A DNA stretch of 64,000 nt from Demequina aurantiaca (GTDB lineage: Bacteria; Actinomycetota; Actinomycetes; Actinomycetales; Demequinaceae). Positions 61,938 to 64,000 of this stretch are shown here, in pieces (the first letter of the stretch is position 1; the number at the start of each line of letters is the position of its first letter). The notes beneath the pieces were generated by a model, which was not told the DNA's origin, did not search any database, and saw nothing but the letters and a program-made list of their open reading frames with translations. The position numbers were made by a program, and so were the translations under genes. Location of the stretch: positions 1,428,380-1,492,379 of the forward strand of contig NZ_BBRF01000001.1 of assembly GCF_000975135.1 (NCBI RefSeq), read 5' to 3'.

Positions 61938-62119
61938 ATTGACGGAGCCGCGCGGTGCGGTCTGCCTTGCATGATTGCTCCGCGCTGTGGTGACCGTTGT
62001 CCCCAGGCCCTGTGCCGGGATGCCGTCTCCACTGTCCTTGCGGATCGCCGGTGACGCCTGGTCGTAGCGCGCGAGCCTTGACGCAGTCGCAGATCGCGAC
62101 AGCGTCAAAGGAGGGCGCC

Positions 62120-62611
62120 ATGAATGATCTCACCATGACAGTTTCAGGATGGGCAGCAACAGACCCCAAGCTCGTACTCAGCGCATCGGGCGTCAATATG
62201 TGCACGTTTCGCCTCGCATCGACGTCGCGGTACTTCGACCGCGACAAGAACGACTGGGTAGATGGGCGCACCGAATGGTTCTCGGTGCGCGTGTTCCGAG
62301 CGGCAGCGACGATGGTCTCGAAGTCGATAGCGAAGGGCCAGCCGGTCAGCGTGACGGGGCGATTCAAGACCAACGAGTGGGAGGCGCAGGACGGCCCACG
62401 AACCGACCTGGTGATCGATGCCATCACCGTGGGCCACGACCTGACCCGAGGGGTCGCTGATTTCACTCGCGCGACCGCAGAGGACGCCGATGCGGAGCCG
62501 AAGCCATCGTCCGATGCTGCTGAGGTCTCTGTCGATGACACCGCTGAGTTGAGCGAGGAGCTAGCGGCGGTCGAGGAGGGCGACGCCGAGTTGGAGGACG
62601 CCGCCGCTTAG
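62120..62611 (+). CDS. ssb: Single-stranded DNA-binding protein paralogue
   Basis: A 163-residue SSB with the OB-fold at residues 1-110 (MTVSGWAATDPKLVLSASGVNMCTFRLAST, TEWFSVRVFRAAATMVSKSIAKGQPVSVTGRF). The C-terminal tail is acidic but ends ELEDAAA, without the DDDIPF-type tip that normally recruits partner proteins. This suggests a secondary SSB (SsbB-like) rather than the main replication protein. AAAGGAGGGCGCC precedes ATG 62120. Confidence 0.88.
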   Translation: MNDLTMTVSGWAATDPKLVLSASGVNMCTFRLASTSRYFDRDKNDWVDGRTEWFSVRVFRAAATMVSKSIAKGQPVSVTGRFKTNEWEAQDGPRTDLVIDAITVGHDLTRGVADFTRATAEDADAEPKPSSDAAEVSVDDTAELSEELAAVEEGDAELEDAAA

Positions 62612-62755
62612 GTCCGGCGACCAGGAGGCGCTCCCGCGCGGGACGGTGGCGACGAGCTGCCGGCCCGCGCTGGGGTGTGAGGGTTCAACCGCGTAGGCTG
62701 TACAGGTATCCCACTCGGGCGCTCGTGCGCCGACCCCAGACCCTACGGAGTATCA

Positions 62756-64000
62756 GTGGCTGAGTTTATTTACACCATGTATCAGGCGCGCAAGGCGCAC
62801 GGCGACAAGGTCATCCTGGATGACGTCACCATGTCCTTCCTGCCTGGTGCCAAGATTGGCGTCGTTGGCCCCAACGGCGCTGGTAAGTCGACGATCCTCA
62901 AGATCATGGCGGGCCTTGAACAGCCGTCGAACGGTGAGGCACGTCTGTCAGACGGCTTCTCCGTGGGCATCCTCATGCAGGAACCCACCCTCAACGAGGA
63001 CAAGACCGTCCTGGGCAACGTCCAGGAGGGTGCAGGCGAGACCATGGAGAAGCTTCAGCGCTTCAACGAGATCTCCGAAGAGATGGCCAGCCCCGACGCG
63101 GACTACGACAAGTTGCTCGCGGAGATGGGCGAATTGCAGGAATTCCTCGACCACGCTGACGCTTGGGACCTGGACTCACAGCTCGAGCAGGCGATGGACG
63201 CGCTGCGTTGCCCGCCGCCGGACTCGCCCGTGACGCACCTCTCCGGTGGTGAGCGTCGCCGAGTCGCCCTGTGCAAGCTGCTCCTGGAGAAGCCCGACCT
63301 GTTGCTCCTTGACGAGCCCACGAACCACCTTGACGCTGAGTCAGTGCTGTGGCTCGAGCAGCACCTGGCTAAGTACCCCGGCGCCGTGCTCGCCGTGACT
63401 CACGACCGGTACTTCCTGGATCACGTCGCGGAGTGGATCTGCGAGGTCGACCGCGGCCGCCTGTACCCGTACGAGGGAAACTACTCGACCTACCTCGAGA
63501 AGAAGCAGGAGCGCCTGGCCGTTCAGGGCAAGAAGGACGCCAAGCTCTCCAAGCGACTCAAGGAGGAGCTCGAGTGGGTGCGCTCCAACGCCAAGGGCAA
63601 GCGCGTCAAGTCCAAGGCCCGCCTGGGGAGATACGAGGAGATGGCCGCAGAGGCCGAGCGTGGCAAGAAGCTGGACTTTGAGGAGATTCAGATTCCGGCC
63701 GGCCCGCGCCTAGGCGACGTCGTCATCGAAGCGAAGGACATCAACAAGGGCTTCGACGGTCGCACGCTGATCGATGGATTGAGCTTTACGCTGCCGCGCA
63801 ACGGCATTGTTGGAGTGATCGGCGCGAACGGTGTGGGTAAGACCACCCTGTTCAAGACCATCGTCGGCCTCGAGCCCCTCGACGGCGGTGAGCTGAAGGT
63901 GGGTGCCACCGTCAAGCTCAGTTACGTTGACCAGAGCCGCGGCGGCATCGACCCCGACAAGAACGTGTGGGAGGTCGTATCCGACGGCCTCGACTTCATC
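62756..64000 (+). CDS. ettA: Energy-dependent translational throttle protein EttA (3' end outside window)
   Basis: An ABC-F protein, 415 codons visible of about 560. It begins at GTG 62756 with GGAG upstream: MAEFIYTMYQARKAHGDKVIL. First ABC domain: GPNGAGKSTI, LSGGERRRVALCKLLL, LLLLDEPTNHLDAESV; then the EttA-specific linker rich in Lys/Arg (about 240-300); then the second Walker A GANGVGKTTL near residue 360. It binds the ribosomal E site and adjusts initiation to the energy state. The frame stays open to the window end. Confidence 0.94.
   Translation, partial: MAEFIYTMYQARKAHGDKVILDDVTMSFLPGAKIGVVGPNGAGKSTILKIMAGLEQPSNGEARLSDGFSVGILMQEPTLNEDKTVLGNVQEGAGETMEKLQRFNEISEEMASPDADYDKLLAEMGELQEFLDHADAWDLDSQLEQAMDALRCPPPDSPVTHLSGGERRRVALCKLLLEKPDLLLLDEPTNHLDAESVLWLEQHLAKYPGAVLAVTHDRYFLDHVAEWICEVDRGRLYPYEGNYSTYLEKKQERLAVQGKKDAKLSKRLKEELEWVRSNAKGKRVKSKARLGRYEEMAAEAERGKKLDFEEIQIPAGPRLGDVVIEAKDINKGFDGRTLIDGLSFTLPRNGIVGVIGANGVGKTTLFKTIVGLEPLDGGELKVGATVKLSYVDQSRGGIDPDKNVWEVVSDGLDFI

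Overview
The window is high-GC DNA from an actinomycete, most likely order Micrococcales (a Demequina- or Cellulomonas-like lineage; this is inference from gene content). Supporting signs are the prfB-ftsE-ftsX-(M23 peptidase)-smpB block, the DUF3039-clpS-DUF2017-murI-MBL-rph-rdgB block, a tmRNA whose tag reads ADSKRTDFALAA, LAxTG-type wall-sorting signals, and many GTG starts with ATGA overlaps. Most of the window is ordinary chromosome with one accessory island and several surface-protein genes.

Layout. 1-8043: a tightly packed plus-strand catabolic operon (FAD amine oxidase end, cupin, MmsA-type dehydrogenase, two class III aminotransferases, two semialdehyde dehydrogenases) that fits polyamine, GABA and beta-alanine breakdown to succinate and acetyl-CoA. 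8044-14553: an accessory island with a frameshifted glycosyltransferase remnant, a 5.2 kb Rhs/YD-repeat polymorphic toxin gene ending in a DUF4258-like domain, an overlapping DUF2283 partner, and a broken copy of the preceding dehydrogenase's 3' end. 14575-20960: ClC channel, RF2, FtsEX, its M23 partner, SmpB. 20968-32814: DUF2207 protein, a 1523-residue secreted multidomain SLH protein, an MMPL exporter, ssrA (9.3 kb from smpB), and LAxTG surface proteins. 32923-37628: fatty-acid desaturase, Na/Ca antiporter, an ABC exporter. 37662-43094: ClpS/murI/rph/rdgB housekeeping block, NUDIX-like protein and thioredoxin. 43288-49530: tRNA-Leu, Bcp, tRNA-Lys, a betaine/choline-type ABC uptake system, DUF4126 protein, tRNA-His. 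49571-57639: oligoribonuclease, a GntR-controlled ABC system, an acyltransferase-3/SGNH protein, three paralogous small lipoproteins, an old yellow enzyme. 57824-64000: tRNA-Arg, two dynamin-like GTPases, ProC, an SSB paralogue, and the start of EttA.

Most notable observations: (1) the Rhs protein with a DUF4258-like tip and DUF2283 partner, sitting between a dehydrogenase gene and a broken paralogue of it; (2) an osmolyte-binding lipoprotein at 44855-45871 whose sequence order looks circularly permuted, with the family's usual C-terminal segment at the N-terminus; (3) a 56-62 bp palindromic intergenic repeat (arms GCGCTTACATC / GATGTAAGCGC) present three times, two of them just past the 3' ends of tRNA genes; (4) a very large secreted PA14/propeller/CBM/DUF1080/SLH protein; (5) an operon of three diverged paralogous lipoproteins. 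All calls come from reading the sequence; no database search or structure prediction was run.
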